Part shown: one piece after another, positions 32,587 to 45,200 of the stretch
How the letters are laid out: each line of letters begins with the position of its first letter
Position numbering within the stretch: position 1 is the first letter of the stretch
Source: Pseudevernia furfuracea
Lineage: Eukaryota > Ascomycota > Lecanoromycetes > Lecanorales > Parmeliaceae
Reading direction: 5' to 3'
DNA: 64,000 bases
Assembly (NCBI GenBank): GCA_022315425.1
Contig: JAIUPT010000035.1
Location: 310,001 to 374,000 of the forward strand
Program-made: the position numbers and the translations under genes
The notes under the pieces: model-generated
What the model saw: the letters and a program-made list of their open reading frames with translations, nothing else
The model's database searches: none
Told to the model about the DNA's origin: nothing

Positions 32587-34279
32587 ATGGCATCCTCTGC
32601 GCTCGCGCTCCCTACTTCTCCGTCTTCCAATGAGGACTTGATACCAATGAAGGTCGAACATGGCGGCCGCTCGCCCACCGCACATGGAATTCTGACGCAA
32701 CCACGCCGGTACATGAAGAGAGGAGCGCCAGCGCTCATCCCAAGCCCAATACAACGCCGTCTGGCACCTCGCCTGTCCAAGCCCCCTCGAATACATCCCA
32801 CATCATATCTAGATGGGCTGCGTGGTCTCGCTCCTTTTATCGTCTTCGCCCATCATGATACCTGTGAATACATATATCCTTACGTAGCATACCATGGCGT
32901 CAGCGCTGATAAAGTGCCCTCCTCGCCTCTACAGTTACCTTTCGTCCGAGTGGTCTATGCCGGCCGGCCTATGGTCCATATCTTTTTCGTTATATCTGGC
33001 TTTGTGCTATCGAAGAAGCCGCTTGGGTTGGCACGCGCACATAGATACCATGGGCTCCTCACTACACGTAAGGTCTTCTCCGAGTCTTTCCTTCCTGTAC
33101 GAGTCTTTCCTTCCTATACGAATTGTATTTTGCGTCGTAAGACATGTCATGGGAACAAAATGCTGTCAAAACATAATTGTCCCAAGCAACTTCGTGTCTG
33201 AAGGACGAATTATGCTGACCAGGAGATATCCCAGTCTCCTCTTCTGTCTTCCGACGTGCTTTTCGACTCTTTCTACCCGCGCTTTTCTCAACATTCATTA
33301 AGCTCGTCCTTGTCTGTTACGGATGTTGTGGGCAGCAGCCTGTCGAGGGTGGCATTGTAGCCCAATTGAAAGATCATAGAGACGCATTCGAGCGCATCAC
33401 TCAACCCCGGAATTCGGATCCTTTTCCCACGCAGAGCCTGCCCTATGATATGCATACTTGGACACTCCCTATAGAAATGGCAATGTCAATGCTGTTGTTC
33501 ATCACAATGACGGGACTTGCAAGGTGCAGAGTTTCTGCTCGCCTTGCAGCTCTCATCGGGATAATGTGGTACTCTCTTCGAGGTGGGCACTGGGCTGCCG
33601 TTGAATTTCTAGGCGGTGCCTTCATTGCGGAAGTGGCATTGATACAAGAGGAGAGAGCAGCGCTTCAGACGAGCAATCTGAACGGACATCGTGATGACAG
33701 CGAGGAGCAAATTGAAACAAAGCCCACAACGGCCTCAACAAGTACGCCTTGGAGCCTCTTTTGGTGGATACAATTTGCCGTAGCCCTCTGGATCTGTGGC
33801 TGGCCCGACGACGATACGAATCAAGTCCCTGGATTTAGATGGATGGAGAGCTTGTCACCGGAACCCTATCAATCCCGGGGCTACGATTTCGTAGTTGATT
33901 GGAAAGCAATACCCTGGTTCGTGATTGCAATCATTGCATCACTGCAAATCGTTGTCGCCTGCCGCCAGCTGCCTCCTCTACAAAGAGTCCTGACTACGGA
34001 GCCGATCCAGTATCCAGGATCCATTGGATTTTCTCTTTACCTCGTACACGGACCTTTGATGGAGGGCTTTGGTTGGCACATTATCCGCCCCATTTGAATG
34101 CTGTGGGTGGACAAGATGAAGCTGGTGTTTTGGGTATTCTGTTTGTCTGGGTTTTTGGGGTTTTGGCATTCGGTATACCCTGCTTGTGGGTCTCGGATTT
34201 GTTTTGGAGGTTTGCGGACCGGCCATGTGTGGATTTTGCGAGGTGGTTGGATCGGAAGTGTGTTGATGAGCAGGGCTAA
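32587..34279 (+). CDS. Acyltransferase-3 family membrane O-acyltransferase, C-terminus interrupted
   Basis: Exon 1 (32587-33067) and exon 2 (from 33235) join over a 167-nt intron (donor GTAAGG, branch TGCTGACC, acceptor CCCAG) as GLLTT-LSSSVFRRAFRLFLPA. Family hallmarks are present: YLDGLRGLAPFIVFAHHD with the key histidine region, HIFFVISGFVLSKKPL, PYDMHTWTLPIEMAMS, and SIGFSLYLVHGP near the end. These are integral membrane enzymes that move acyl groups onto sugars or lipids. The frame stops at 34095-34097 after HIIRPI; one base more would continue with NAVGGQDEAGVLGILFVWVF, the last membrane helix, and CVDFARWLDRKC to a stop at 34277-34279. A 44-nt intron (GTTGGC..CAAG) could also bridge the break but lacks a branch site. 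Either a one-base deletion, an error, or an odd intron. Confidence 0.75.
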
Positions 34280-36772
34280 AAAGACAGACGGATGGAGATG
34301 AGGTCTCCTTCAGTCGCGTCGCGGAAAGAATCAGCGCGGATATGGAGCCAGGGAAAAGAGATCCCATCAGGAACAGAACTTATTGACAGTCTCCCATGAA
34401 ATATACCGGAGTCCCGCTTTACAGCCTTGCTACAACCTTGCCGCTGGCCTCTCCCTTTAGGCTCACCTTATCATGGCCAGTCTTGGCCGCAAAAGAGGAT
34501 CCACGATCTTCTGTTTTGGACTGGCGGTGAAAAACGATTCACGATTTCTTCATTGAGACGTTTGCGCAAGCTTATAATTGTGAGTCCAAGCGTCGCGCCG
34601 CGTGACTGGGTGCGGGGAAGAGCAGGGGGGCTCTTTGAGCGGTCTGAGGTGGAGACCATGAGGATTGGGAGAACTCATGGGCATGTTTTGTTGAAGCTGT
34701 AGGCATGGGTCTACTGCATGAACCGGCGGATGGAAGAGCGGAAGTGGCACTGCCCGTAGCTTGCAGTGCGGAACCTGTACGATCCAAATCTGGAGCAGTT
34801 GGTAGGTAGAAAGAATGGCGGGATGTAGAAAGAAAAGAATCAGCAATTCCAAAGTCAAAAAGAACGGAGGTGTTTTCGATCGTGTTATCGATTGTACCTC
34901 GGTGATTCAAATGCTCAATGCTGTAGACTTGATGTGCAGGTTGCGAATCTTCGCGCGCTGGTTAAACACTTGTAAGGTTCCACCCTACCGGCGGTAGGTA
35001 TTATTTCTGACATAAGGTGGGATTGTGGGACTTGACTAGCTATTTGCGCGCATGGATTCTATGATCTGCATGCAAACATGGGTGTCATGCATAAGGAAGC
35101 TCTCAAGTACATATGCAAGGTCAATTGTGACAGCTGACATTGAAGTTCCCAGTTTCCCTTGCTTTTCTTTTTGAATTTTGATAGACTTTTTGGAATATCC
35201 AGTAAGGGAAACATCGGACATGCAGTAAAATTACAGGCCAAAGACGACGAGACACGACGCTCAGGCACAAACCGGAATCATGCTGGACACTACTATCAGG
35301 GGTTTCGTTTCTGCATCATGCTCTCTTTCATTCACACGGATCATCCGAGTAGAAGCAAAGCAAACTTGATACCGGATGTGTATCTTGAGGCACGGAGCAA
35401 ACTCCGCCTCGTCGCAACCTTTTCCTGGGTTCCTTTTTGAAGATTGATGAAGCCATGGATGATCTCGATGTGTAGAAATAAGCTTGATACGCCCGAATAT
35501 ATGGATATCCACGTGAAAACATGGTTTCCATTGGTCATGGAAGGCATCAATTTGATCTAAATGCAACGCCGTCTCTCTTTTAACTCCGGGGAAGGTCGGG
35601 GCCAAGTGGAAGCGCTAACGTCTCAGGCACAGCAGGGTTTCAGCGGGGGAAATTCAGCCAATCGGATCATCCCGTAAAACTACTCTGCCAACTGAACTCC
35701 CCCTTCCCCCTTTTTTTTTCTTTGGTCTTTTCCCAAGATGATATCATGGAGGTCTTGACTTTCGGCGAGGAAAGCGAGAGGAGGTTGGGGGAAAGGGATA
35801 TTATTTTCTTTTTGTGTGCCCCTGAAAATGAGATTCTTGGGATACGCGGGTGCATGTTTGGGGAATGTTACATAAAGTAAACATATTATTCGTGTTTTAG
35901 TATTTGGAATTATTGTGCATCTTTCTTCCATCTTCCATCTCCCATCTTCCCCTTCTTCTCGTCCAGAGCCAAGGCCCATTAGCCAGCCACAACACACACA
36001 CACACCACGGTTGACCGATGACCGTTGGCCATTGACCGTTGACCCTTAATCCTGATACTTTACCGAGTACCGTGACTGGTAATCTTTGCGATCAACGGCA
36101 AAAATTGAAATTGAAATTGAAAAAAAAAAAAAGAAAACGCCCCTCAGACACGTACAAGGTCCGCCGCAGGCTGCGACGCGCGCTACAGCCACTTCCACAG
36201 TCCGCCTCTCCGGCACCATTTGCGACTCCTCAATTTTCCCTTTTCCAATCTCCACGACAATCCCGGTCCTTTGCCTTATACCATATACGACGCTCGTTAT
36301 TTCAATCTCCTTCCGCTCCGTCCATTCACCGTTCAGGGCTGGCTCCTGGGCAAACACCAAACTCACGGGAAACTTCTTCAAGAATTTGCACAAGTCGCGT
36401 CGAAAAAAAATATAACTAATCCTGCCGAGCTTTTTCCAACACCCGCAAGTCACATATTGTACAACACTATTCTCTGCATGAGCCATCAAGATCATATCTT
36501 GACATCGACCTCACGATATGTGCTGCATTCTGCGCATCTAGACACACTCTGCCGCGCAGCATTGGATCCAGCACTGTTACACGGGCAAGGCGATAGGGAA
36601 TATTCTACAAAGAGCGAAATTGGACGCTTGGAACAGATCAGCGTCTAATAAAAGACATCTCTACATGCGTTATTATCACTCGGCTACCGATACATAACGG
36701 CCTTTGATACATTGCCTATATCATTGGCGATCGGCAACAGAGTCGCAGTAGACGACAAGCGCAGCAGTCACA
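34280..36772. other. Long intergenic region with simple repeats
   Basis: No gene supported. Contains a cluster of TGACCGTTG-type repeats (36011-36045), a GAAATT repeat followed by 13 A (about 36101-36133), and a pyrimidine-rich leader for the next gene. Frames around 34427-34910 and 36039-36648 are not convincing. Confidence 0.5.
36011..36045. repeat. TTGACCG/TGACCGTTG repeat cluster
   Basis: Four TTGACC/TGACC copies within 35 bp, spelled TTGACCGATGACCGTTGGCC then ATTGACCGTTGACCC. Lies about 730 bp upstream of a start codon. Confidence 0.6.
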
Positions 36773-39700
36773 ATGAAACGCTTTCGATCAAGGAAGAATT
36801 CGCCCGAAAGAGGTCAAGGGAGTCGAAGACCTTCGCTTGACTCCGACCCTCCAGTTGTTCCATTACCATCATTTGCGTCGATGAGATGGGGGGGAAGGAA
36901 AAAGGTCGCACCACAACCCAAGCCAGAATTCAACATATCAGCGGCGCTGCCGGCCTCGGAGGACTTCCGCACAAGTCTACTAATGCCAAACCTCTCCGCC
37001 AGATTCAGTATGCTTCGAGAGCAAGACGACCCATCGTCCAAGATAGGAAAAGCCAACGATGATAGCGTTCTCTTCCCAAGGCGAGCCTCGCGCCTGGATC
37101 TCTTCAAAGGACGCGGTCTTTCTGATGCAACAGAAATGGACTCGCCTCGCGGATCCATACGCCCTCCTTTCGCATCTATAAGGACAGAATCGTACGGCTC
37201 TGGTGGTTACGACACAGACGATGGCAGCGTCATGAGCAGGTCTCGGCCAGGAGAGGGAAACACTATGTTTGGAGGCCGGCAAAAGATATACAAGATACCT
37301 GTTGGAGCTTCAGGGTCTGTGAAGACCTTTAGAGCCAAAGACGATGACGAGCTGCCGTCAGGTGTGAATATGGGTGGAAAGGCGTTGTACGAAAATGATA
37401 TCGCAACATCCGCCTTTCAGAGGCTTCGAGAGGCGGAGAGGCAAGAACGGGAGAGAGCGAGCCTGGAACAATTACGGTCGTCGAAGGAACAAGATCGAGA
37501 CGGCTCGCCGCCACTTGCAAAGTACAACCGAAACCGAGAAACCACGTCCTCTACTAACTCCGGCCCATCGCAACCTCGAACTTCCACAGCTGCGACTTCC
37601 GTTGCCTCTCAGAGATCGATTTACTACGAAAACATGAGTAGCTCCTCTCATGCTCTATCACCCTCTACGCAACCGGGCTCCGCTGGCTCCGATCGCCCTT
37701 TCCCGAAGACCACGAGGAGATTGTATAGACAGGATCTCGACCAGCACATGCACGAACAACAGTCTTCGTCAATACATAGACTTGAGTCGCTGAACAAACA
37801 ACGTACGATTCCAGGTGGCCCCGCAACAAACAATCTCGAGCAGTCGAGGAGCGCTACCGGCTTGAATGATCGCTATCAACGTGGAGGACCGCTATACGCA
37901 TCCAACGGTCTCCGTGCTGGTAGTCCACCCCCGTCTGGCACACCACCAAGAATGGAGGAATTCGATTTGGGCCTCGTCCCCGATCAAACTGGCAACAACC
38001 TCGCAGACTCTGGATATGGCAAATCCCCTCCTCTGAGCCCACCCATGAGCCCAAGCCATGATACAAAAAAACACGATACGACATTTTTAGCCGCTCTGGA
38101 GCCTAATGACCTCGGCAAAGCTACTGCTTCTGGGGCCTTCAATAAGCCAAAATTGCAATACGACGAGAGGGAGTACAAGGAAAGACAAATTCAGCTACTC
38201 GAAGGCCGGAACACTCCAAGTCCACAGCTCATACGGCCGTTCTCCCCACAGGCGCTCTCCATTGACGAGCAGACAAATGCCCGTAGCCGCAATAATTCCC
38301 TCGGAAGCACCTTTTCACGAACCGAGTCAGTCAGACAACCATGGGAGCACCATAGGGAAGACCGTGTCCTGAGGGCTGTTCCGGAAAGGGGGAGCAGAGG
38401 CAGCTCACCTGTCGATGACCATCAAACCAACTCAGCTATGGAGCGAAGCTTCCTGGCTGGAAGGAGCAGCAGCGATGTTGCTGAAAGCGAATCAGAGGCC
38501 GAATCGATTTTCCCAACACCATCATATACATCCAAGTACCAAAGCTTTCCTCATCCATTACCGCAGGCCAAGCCTGTCAAGCCTAATCAACAGCTCAACT
38601 TCGATCCTGAAGCTAACCATCTCACGGCGCACGCGGAAGAAAGCGCCTTCGATAGTCGGAGTCACTTGAGCGAATCAACGATAACCCAGCCGAAGGACAA
38701 CAATGACACGAACGGCATGTGCGCTGACTCTCCGACATTGGGCCCAGTGGGTGTTCCGAACGGACTGAGTGGGCTCGTACACGCACATCTGCGTAATGAT
38801 AGTGGTCAATCCTCTATATATCCTGAAGACTCTCCCAGACCAGACGATTTTCCTGTCGAGGTTCGCCAAAGCATCTTTGGTCACGGATCCGCGCTTGACC
38901 ATTCACGGCAAGGATCAAAGGATGACAGTGGTGTGAATGGCGAATACAGGGTCAAGGAGAGAAGAGGGTCTGAGCAAAGCAGTATCGTGGCACCACCACC
39001 GCTGTCCTTTGCCGCTCGACATATACTGCAACAGGCCACGGCGTTGAGGGATAATCACCAAAATCCGAAGGCGCAGCAATTACTGGCCCACGACAAAGCG
39101 CAGCGGGTGTTGGGTGATGAAGCTCCTCGGTCCAGCCATTCTCGAAATGATTCAACGACCTGGCAAGACCAATTGAAGGTTCACCACGCACGTGTTGGAA
39201 GCACCGAGACGCAACAGGAGCGTGAAGGTCTTGCCAATGAGATGGCGGAAAGGAGGCGCAGAGTTCAAGACAATCTCAAGACCTACGTTGAGGACAATAG
39301 TAGATCGCCCAGCCCAGCACCAGGTGTTCGGCCTCAAGAAGATGGCCTAGGGAAGTCAAGACATCCATTTGGAATACTGAAGAAGACCTCCAGAGGCTCT
39401 ATGGTTGGAAAGCAAGAGCGGCCATCAAAAGCGATGAAGATGCTGGGGATAAGAGCAGGAGAGGCCGGCAGCGATGCACCACCAGATATGTTCATGGGAC
39501 GTGGCCAGTTCCATGACCGGGCCATGCCACTCGGCAAGAAACCTTCTCCACCAAGACGACCTCAAGACCCACGTCAACATTCAGACAACGGCCCCACTTC
39601 CAGACAACATTTGCCCAACAGTGGCCGAAGCCAGGATGATCTCGCTCAGAGGATATCATCACCGTCATCAAAACCCGGCTCTTCATACTCTGACAACTCC

Positions 39701-40765
39701 GAGAAACGATCTGATTCCGGGAAAGATAGCGCCCCATTGCCGAGCGTGGATTGGAATCGTGTCAATGGCTTCATTCCAGTCACGGCTGCCACGGGATGCG
39801 AGCCAATAAATCTGCAGAATGCCCCAAGACCCGCAGATGAAGTGGTAGATACAGCCCGCAATGGCTTGCCGTCAGCCGGAAGATCACAGTCGGCAATGTC
39901 TCGACGCCATCCTATGTCACCCACAGAGCGGTCACAGTCTGCAATGGGAGGCCGTCTTCGAAGCAACAGCAAGCCTGTCTCACCATCGTACTTCGAGCCA
40001 CGCGCCGCGCCACCGGGCACTCCATTCATGATCAACCCTAAGCAATCTTCTCGTGTTCCTCCGCCAGGAACCCCATACATGATCAATCCCAAGCCAACCT
40101 CCCGTCCTCCAATAGGGCATCAAAATCGACCTCGTACAGAATCAACAGCCACATCAAACGAGAGTCGGCCTTCTACCTCCTCAATGACATCCTCTCCATC
40201 AACGATGATCCCGTCTCAGAGCTCTCCTAGCTATGCATACAATCGACCTGGGAATCCGCGCAAACGCTCTGTAAACAAGCAAGATATATCCGAGCCCACA
40301 TTTGTGTCCTGCACCTCTTCCGTCGATACCGTCAATCTGCCACCAGGTGCCAGTCTAACCAACGGTATGGACGCCCCCAGCCCTACCCGTGGCCCACCAC
40401 CTCCCATTCCCGTCCGCGACTCTCGCCGAAAGCGCACCCAAACCTTCCTCCAAGCACTGGGCCGGAACGATAAGCAGGTCGAAACGACTTCCACGGAGCC
40501 AACGCCCAGCCCTCGAGAAGATGAAGCCTACGAGGAGCGCAGCACGTTCTCAGCAGACGATGAACCAACTTCATCAAGCAAGATGAGGCAAAGATTAAGG
40601 AAGTCGAGTAGTGAAGGAGGGATGAATGCGAAGGCTGCTAGGCAAGCAGCGCTGCAAGCGCCGAGTCCGGCAATACCCAACTTTGAGGTGGAGAATACCG
40701 GTCTGGAGCAGCATTTTCCGTATCAAGCGCAAAAAGATGTGCCCGCGAGCGCTGTGATGTTCTGA
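36773..40765 (+). CDS. Very large disordered protein, conserved-type hypothetical
   Basis: Intronless frame of 1330 codons from a good ATG (CACAATGAAACG). Almost the whole chain is disordered and Ser/Pro/Arg-rich. Ordered islands near the N-terminus include LLMPNLSARFSMLREQDDPS, FPRRASRLDLFKG and MFGGRQKIYKIPVGASG, and a short helix SAFQRLREAERQERERA; these recall an uncharacterised family widespread in filamentous ascomycetes. Two repeated RSQSAM motifs and two PPGTPFMINPK / PPGTPYMINPK copies lie near residues 1030-1110. Many SP sites suggest regulation by phosphorylation. No catalytic or transmembrane domain is visible; function unknown. Confidence 0.85.
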   Translation: MKRFRSRKNSPERGQGSRRPSLDSDPPVVPLPSFASMRWGGRKKVAPQPKPEFNISAALPASEDFRTSLLMPNLSARFSMLREQDDPSSKIGKANDDSVLFPRRASRLDLFKGRGLSDATEMDSPRGSIRPPFASIRTESYGSGGYDTDDGSVMSRSRPGEGNTMFGGRQKIYKIPVGASGSVKTFRAKDDDELPSGVNMGGKALYENDIATSAFQRLREAERQERERASLEQLRSSKEQDRDGSPPLAKYNRNRETTSSTNSGPSQPRTSTAATSVASQRSIYYENMSSSSHALSPSTQPGSAGSDRPFPKTTRRLYRQDLDQHMHEQQSSSIHRLESLNKQRTIPGGPATNNLEQSRSATGLNDRYQRGGPLYASNGLRAGSPPPSGTPPRMEEFDLGLVPDQTGNNLADSGYGKSPPLSPPMSPSHDTKKHDTTFLAALEPNDLGKATASGAFNKPKLQYDEREYKERQIQLLEGRNTPSPQLIRPFSPQALSIDEQTNARSRNNSLGSTFSRTESVRQPWEHHREDRVLRAVPERGSRGSSPVDDHQTNSAMERSFLAGRSSSDVAESESEAESIFPTPSYTSKYQSFPHPLPQAKPVKPNQQLNFDPEANHLTAHAEESAFDSRSHLSESTITQPKDNNDTNGMCADSPTLGPVGVPNGLSGLVHAHLRNDSGQSSIYPEDSPRPDDFPVEVRQSIFGHGSALDHSRQGSKDDSGVNGEYRVKERRGSEQSSIVAPPPLSFAARHILQQATALRDNHQNPKAQQLLAHDKAQRVLGDEAPRSSHSRNDSTTWQDQLKVHHARVGSTETQQEREGLANEMAERRRRVQDNLKTYVEDNSRSPSPAPGVRPQEDGLGKSRHPFGILKKTSRGSMVGKQERPSKAMKMLGIRAGEAGSDAPPDMFMGRGQFHDRAMPLGKKPSPPRRPQDPRQHSDNGPTSRQHLPNSGRSQDDLAQRISSPSSKPGSSYSDNSEKRSDSGKDSAPLPSVDWNRVNGFIPVTAATGCEPINLQNAPRPADEVVDTARNGLPSAGRSQSAMSRRHPMSPTERSQSAMGGRLRSNSKPVSPSYFEPRAAPPGTPFMINPKQSSRVPPPGTPYMINPKPTSRPPIGHQNRPRTESTATSNESRPSTSSMTSSPSTMIPSQSSPSYAYNRPGNPRKRSVNKQDISEPTFVSCTSSVDTVNLPPGASLTNGMDAPSPTRGPPPPIPVRDSRRKRTQTFLQALGRNDKQVETTSTEPTPSPREDEAYEERSTFSADDEPTSSSKMRQRLRKSSSEGGMNAKAARQAALQAPSPAIPNFEVENTGLEQHFPYQAQKDVPASAVMF

Positions 40766-42244
40766 AAAGCCTTGGATGTGGTGCTGAAAAATGGGGAGCT
40801 GCTAAATATGGGCCGTCTTGGAAAAGAGTAGCTTTATCTCCTCGGGTACGTGGTATGGATTCGGTGTTGGCTGGGACCCGAAGAAACGTACAGCACAATT
40901 TTCAATTGATTAGAAAGAAATCTCGCAAGGGAAGCAAACTAGTGCAGCATTTCGGACTGCGCAAATTCGATACGTCGCCGCGAGCATAGTTTTGGGAAGG
41001 CGAATCTGGCATTTTCGTTGGGATATATACCTTATGTACGACCATGCGTGCGTTTCCTTATACCATCTCTCTGTTTCGAAAGTTGAGGCAAAAGCTTCTC
41101 CATTTGCTCTCGATCGGCTGGATTGATCTTGAGCTCGCCCCTTTTTAGCACCATTGGTGCTTATTCTGTATATACATTAATTACTCAGAGAAATTACGAT
41201 AGGATGGATGCTTCGAGCAGAAATTGATGATGCATTTTGAAGACTTTTTCCACGCTTCTCCTTCCACTCTCTTCATTCACATCGGTTGTGCATGTGTGGG
41301 CCAGAACTTTGAGTCAATGAAAAACTTCCTCCTAAAACCAGACTTACATACCAGAATGATCGATCACAGCAAATCGCTCCATCAGCTGGCACTGCGTTTG
41401 ATATCGCCGGCGCCCTTTCCGATCAGAAGATGGCTACTCAGCTCGCGTGGTGCACGCTCATCCTGCTGACGCTTAACGCTTTTTGAATACCAAGTTGCCT
41501 CAAGCTCATCGCGCAGCTTCACGGTTCCACTTTCCCATCATCGTCGTCGTCATCATCATCCTCTCCACAGCCCCGCATAAAGCGGGCTCTGCGATGAGAA
41601 AGATCAGTCTCCAGTCGTCACTGCCAGTATGTCTTATGCTTAACGACCCGTAGGAGGTATTCTGAGATGCAAGGAGGCCGACAGGCAGTGATGGCATGAA
41701 GACTCAGAGGTCTCGACGACATTGCTGTCGCTTTCCTCCGTTGAGTGAGCCCCCAGTGTCAAAAGATGCCTAGAACAGAAGGAGCGATCAGTAGTAACAT
41801 TGTGCCATTCTAGCAGGGAATGGTCAAAGCCACGCAGGTTTACGAATCGAGCCATAACCTCAAGCGAGTAGTCACCATCAAGCGCGCAGGGGAAAGTAAG
41901 AGAGAGTTTTATCTGTGCATGCTTTGAGCAATCCGAACTCGAGGAGGTCGTGCGCATCGTGCATCGCCATAGCAGTGCCCATGGGGCAAGCGAGGGAGCG
42001 TCAAAGACATCTATACAAAGGGGGTATCGTCGCAAGCGCCGTACCTATGCGTCTTGTAAGCTTACGCCAGACATGATACAATGCTCAACATGAGGGTAAA
42101 GAGAGGAAAGTCTCTGCTGGTGTCCAGCCATCATAGCCATTATACACACTGCCACCATACACCATAGTCACTCCATCTTGATCGTCTCCCATAACATTGC
42201 GACCGGGCGAGAGTTGGTTCGTAGAATTACACCAGTGGGCTGGC
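40766..42244. other. Intergenic between convergent genes, no supported gene
   Basis: About 1.5 kb. A 131-codon minus frame (41640-42035) has no recognisable feature. Otherwise untranslated ends of the two flanking genes. Confidence 0.5.
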
Positions 42245-45200
42245 TCAGTCGATCATGACCGGGTCGTCGTTCGAACCGGCTGCGAGATTGCGGGCAACCT
42301 CTGCGCGTCTTTCCTCGCTCAATGGTGCCATTTTGTTTGATGCCAGCCTCTGAGACCTCGAGTCGGAGGTTGCTGACGAATTAGCAAGTTCAGTGTGAAG
42401 ATGGGTAAATTGGTGTCTGATTTTTACCTGAAGTAGGGGCAGGATGCATAGTTCGTGTCGGTAGCTCGTCCAAACGAGAACCATTTTCTGCTGCTGTGCC
42501 AGAAGATGTCGGCATCGTCACTGAAGGAGCTAGTGCCGATGACCTTGCTTTGTACTGGGCGACCAATTTCTTTTTGGTTCCCTGGCCAATCTTGGGAGGA
42601 ATTCCTTCCATATCAGGATACTGTTGCTTGAGTAAGGCGGCCCTGTTTCTCTGCTTTTCGTCATTCGCAGCCTTTTTTTTGTTCGTAGATTGCGTGATAG
42701 GTGCTGGATCCGCGTCTCTGTGGCCTTCGTTGGTGGCTGAGTGAGTCGGCTGAACCGTACTGGTTGCATTCTGCGTGTGATGAAGGATAAGCTTCTTCTT
42801 CTGAGATGGAGTTATGCTATTCGGTATGTTCAGCATAGTCGGAAACCTCTTTCGTAACGCAATAGCTCTGGCAACGCCGCCTTTTTGCTTTCTGATCTCT
42901 TTTGCATCTGCTGGAGTCGAAGTAGAGGCACTTGCAGCTTTCTTTGTGCGTTTAGCCTTCCTTGACTTTGCATTAAAAGGGTGATCGGATTGGGGAGGTT
43001 CGACTATGACACTGCTTATCGATGTCGCATCGCCAATATGCTGCACGTTTGTGGTAGCAGTGCTTTGCATCTCACTCGATGGCCGAACGTTGGTACGCCT
43101 TTGCACGCCTGCTCTGATATGCTTATCAGGCATGTCTCTATTTTTGAGACATCTCAGACAACGTCATGGGCCAAAGAGGGAGCATGCTTACACAAGGTCT
43201 TGTTCTGGGGTTCCCCATCGCTGCCTGTACAAGTTTCGCAGATGGTCTCGCTGCCACACAAACGACTCGTAATTACCTCCAAGCGACCAGTCCAGAAGGC
43301 TTGGGCGATTGGGAGATTTCATTGCCTTCAGTATTTCAAGGCGCGCCCGGGCGAATCGATGGAATATCTGCATGACATTTTTGGAGCCGCCTGAGATGTC
43401 ATTGTCAGGCTTGTTTGGATCAATGATGGCAAGACGATCAGCTTTGTTCGGATGATACACAGAGCCTCGGAGATTGGGACGCTGATAGGCGATCTGCAGA
43501 CGAGATGTTAGAAGACATGAGGCCGTACCTATAATACCACATACCTTGTCGAAGTATCCAGGTGGATCCATTTTAATACCTGTGCGCATAGTATCGAGTT
43601 GATTGCCATAGAAATCTAGGAACTCGATCAAGATCTCTCCCAGGTTTTGCTCAGGAATCAGCTCTCCGCTCTGTACGCGAGGCATGTTCTGCAGAAGGCT
43701 TGTCACTAAACACGTCACAGAAAAGCCACCCAGGCCACCGTGCTGCACCTCGTTCATACCTCGCATCATCAAAAATTGCTTTATGATCGTCACAAGTAGT
43801 GGCATCGCTGGGAATTGCGTCTTCCAGAGAGCAAATGTATCATTAGCGATGACTCCAGTATTATTTTCAAAAGATACATCGACCTTGATCGCGGTGATTT
43901 GGTCCACGAATTTAATCAATGGTACCTTGGCACCAATGATGACTTCCACAGTGCCTTGCTGAGCTATACCGGAAGACTTGATAAAATCACCGAAACGCCA
44001 CATTTGTTTGTTCGTCTGGCAAACAACTTTATGTCCCGAGGATCGAAAGCTATTGGAAATCACAACAACATCCATGTCGGCATTAGGGAGGTATAGGCCA
44101 GCGGCAAAGGACCCGAAGGAGTTAACATTGCAATTGGGAATCTGGCTGCTGACGACACTTTGCAGGCGGGTCAACAATTCCTGGCGAACAGTTTGCTCGA
44201 ACTTTCGAGGACGAACGAATTCGTAGAAGTCGCAGATCTCCTTGTGAAGCCTACATACCTTCGTCAGGCCTTTCTGTAAAATGACTTCCGGTAATACTGA
44301 CCTGAAACCAGCATTTGCTGTTATCGTATCTGATCGACGGAGCCAAGGAAGTGGATCCGTGTCTTGGCCTGGCACCCACTCTGGGAGAACGGAGCCATTT
44401 GCTTGCCCGAAACCAGCTTTCTTACGAGGTCGGACCTTTTCACCCTTGATCTCGTCATTATGAGTTCTCTTGCGACTCCCTAATGCTCCGTCCTCGTATG
44501 AAAGGGAGGGAGATGCATTGCTTCCCCTTGAATGTTCTGACGACATGATCCTGTGTGACAGTTGCGTATCAACGATGATTTCCTCCGGGACGAGGGGAAC
44601 AATTTCAAAGAAGGTAGGTGGCGGACCCAGGCTGTTGGCAGTTTCGGCTTTGCTATAGGTTCCTGGAGCGTCTCCCGAAGCTTGGCCGTGAAGGTTCTCA
44701 AGATGACTGAACTGCTGACGAGGTTCTGATGGCGCTCCAGGCATACCAACGCCGTGATCATCTTGGTCAACAGAGCTTGGGCTTGGAGGCCCCTCATCGC
44801 GAATCGAAGCTTTATCATCTTCAAACCCAAAAGAGATGAAGTCATCATTGGCAACCACTTGGTTGTGTTGGGATGCTTTTGCAGCAGTGTGGAGGTCGGA
44901 TTTCCGAATTAGCTTCACAACATCTTTCCTCTTGCGCACCTCTTCATCCACTGGAGGCAGAACCGTGTATGGATCTGGGTTTGACCACTTGGGCTCACTG
45001 TCTCCATCAGTGCCGTAACGCTTGCCCGAGCCAACAGTTCTGCGCTTTTTCGGTGGTTCGAGAGATCCGTCCCTATCGTGCTGAGGGTTGTCTGGGTCCG
45101 AGTCAGACTCGTCCATGGGCTCTTCATCACTGTCAGAGATATCCGCTGCAGGCATATATCTCCTGATACTGGCTTGTTCCTCTGTCATGCCAAGTAATTC

